From DATCYZ01 sp036526195 (GTDB taxonomy: Bacteria; Pseudomonadota; Gammaproteobacteria; Burkholderiales; SG8-39), in the NCBI GenBank assembly GCA_036526195.1, contig DATCYZ010000092.1:1-14576 (forward strand): 14,576 nt of DNA, given 5' to 3'. Positions within the stretch are counted from its first letter, which is position 1; the number at the start of each line of letters is the position of its first letter. The notes below the pieces were generated by a model. That model ran no database searches. It saw only the letters and a list, made by a program, of their open reading frames with translations, and had not been told where the DNA came from. Below are positions 13,583 to 14,576 of this stretch, one piece after another. Position numbers and translations under genes: made by a program.

Positions 13583-14576
<994 letters not shown>

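Overview
The window is a compact, very GC-rich stretch of bacterial chromosome with about 17 genes, nearly all intact. The EF-G, S7 and S12 sequences, the block fmdB-DUF502-aspS-nudB-EEP-clsB, and the order uvrA/MFS/ssb all look like a betaproteobacterium. This is a judgement from remembered family sequences, not a tree. There are no tRNA or rRNA genes, insertion sequences, CRISPR arrays or prophage genes, and no gene-free stretch longer than about 170 bases.

Layout. (1) 1-315, minus strand: N-terminal part of uvrA. (2) 316-440: divergent control region with a good candidate LexA (SOS) box. (3) 441-2289: a YajR-type MFS transporter and ssb. (4) 2436-9115: a long co-directional run: fmdB-like zinc ribbon, DUF502 membrane protein, aspS, a barnase-like exported RNase with its barstar-like inhibitor, nudB, a COQ10/START-like exported protein, a YbhP-type endonuclease/exonuclease/phosphatase protein, and a ClsB-type cardiolipin synthase. 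From barnase onwards the genes overlap or nearly touch, and four consecutive genes appear to use ATG, TTG, GTG and CTG starts. (5) 9127-9180: a 54-bp near-perfect palindrome between convergent genes. (6) 9161-11047, minus strand: a 628-residue protein joining a complete lipoate-protein ligase to an alpha/beta-hydrolase. This is the most unusual gene here. (7) 11090-12511: a stand-alone EAL-domain protein with a changed metal-site residue, and a conserved protein of unknown function. (8) 12571-14576: the start of the str operon (rpsL, rpsG, fusA) behind a strong sigma70-type promoter, with a terminator-like hairpin in its leader.

How the genes fit together. uvrA and ssb are DNA-repair genes often found together and SOS-controlled. 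The aspS block mixes translation (AspRS with residues of the non-discriminating type), folate synthesis (NudB), membrane lipid synthesis (ClsB with its usual YbhP neighbour) and an RNase/inhibitor pair. The last block makes ribosomal proteins and EF-G. Most genes are housekeeping. The items worth pursuing are the ligase-hydrolase fusion, the barnase/barstar pair between aspS and nudB, the palindrome, the rpsL leader hairpin, the altered EAL site and the AspRS specificity residues.
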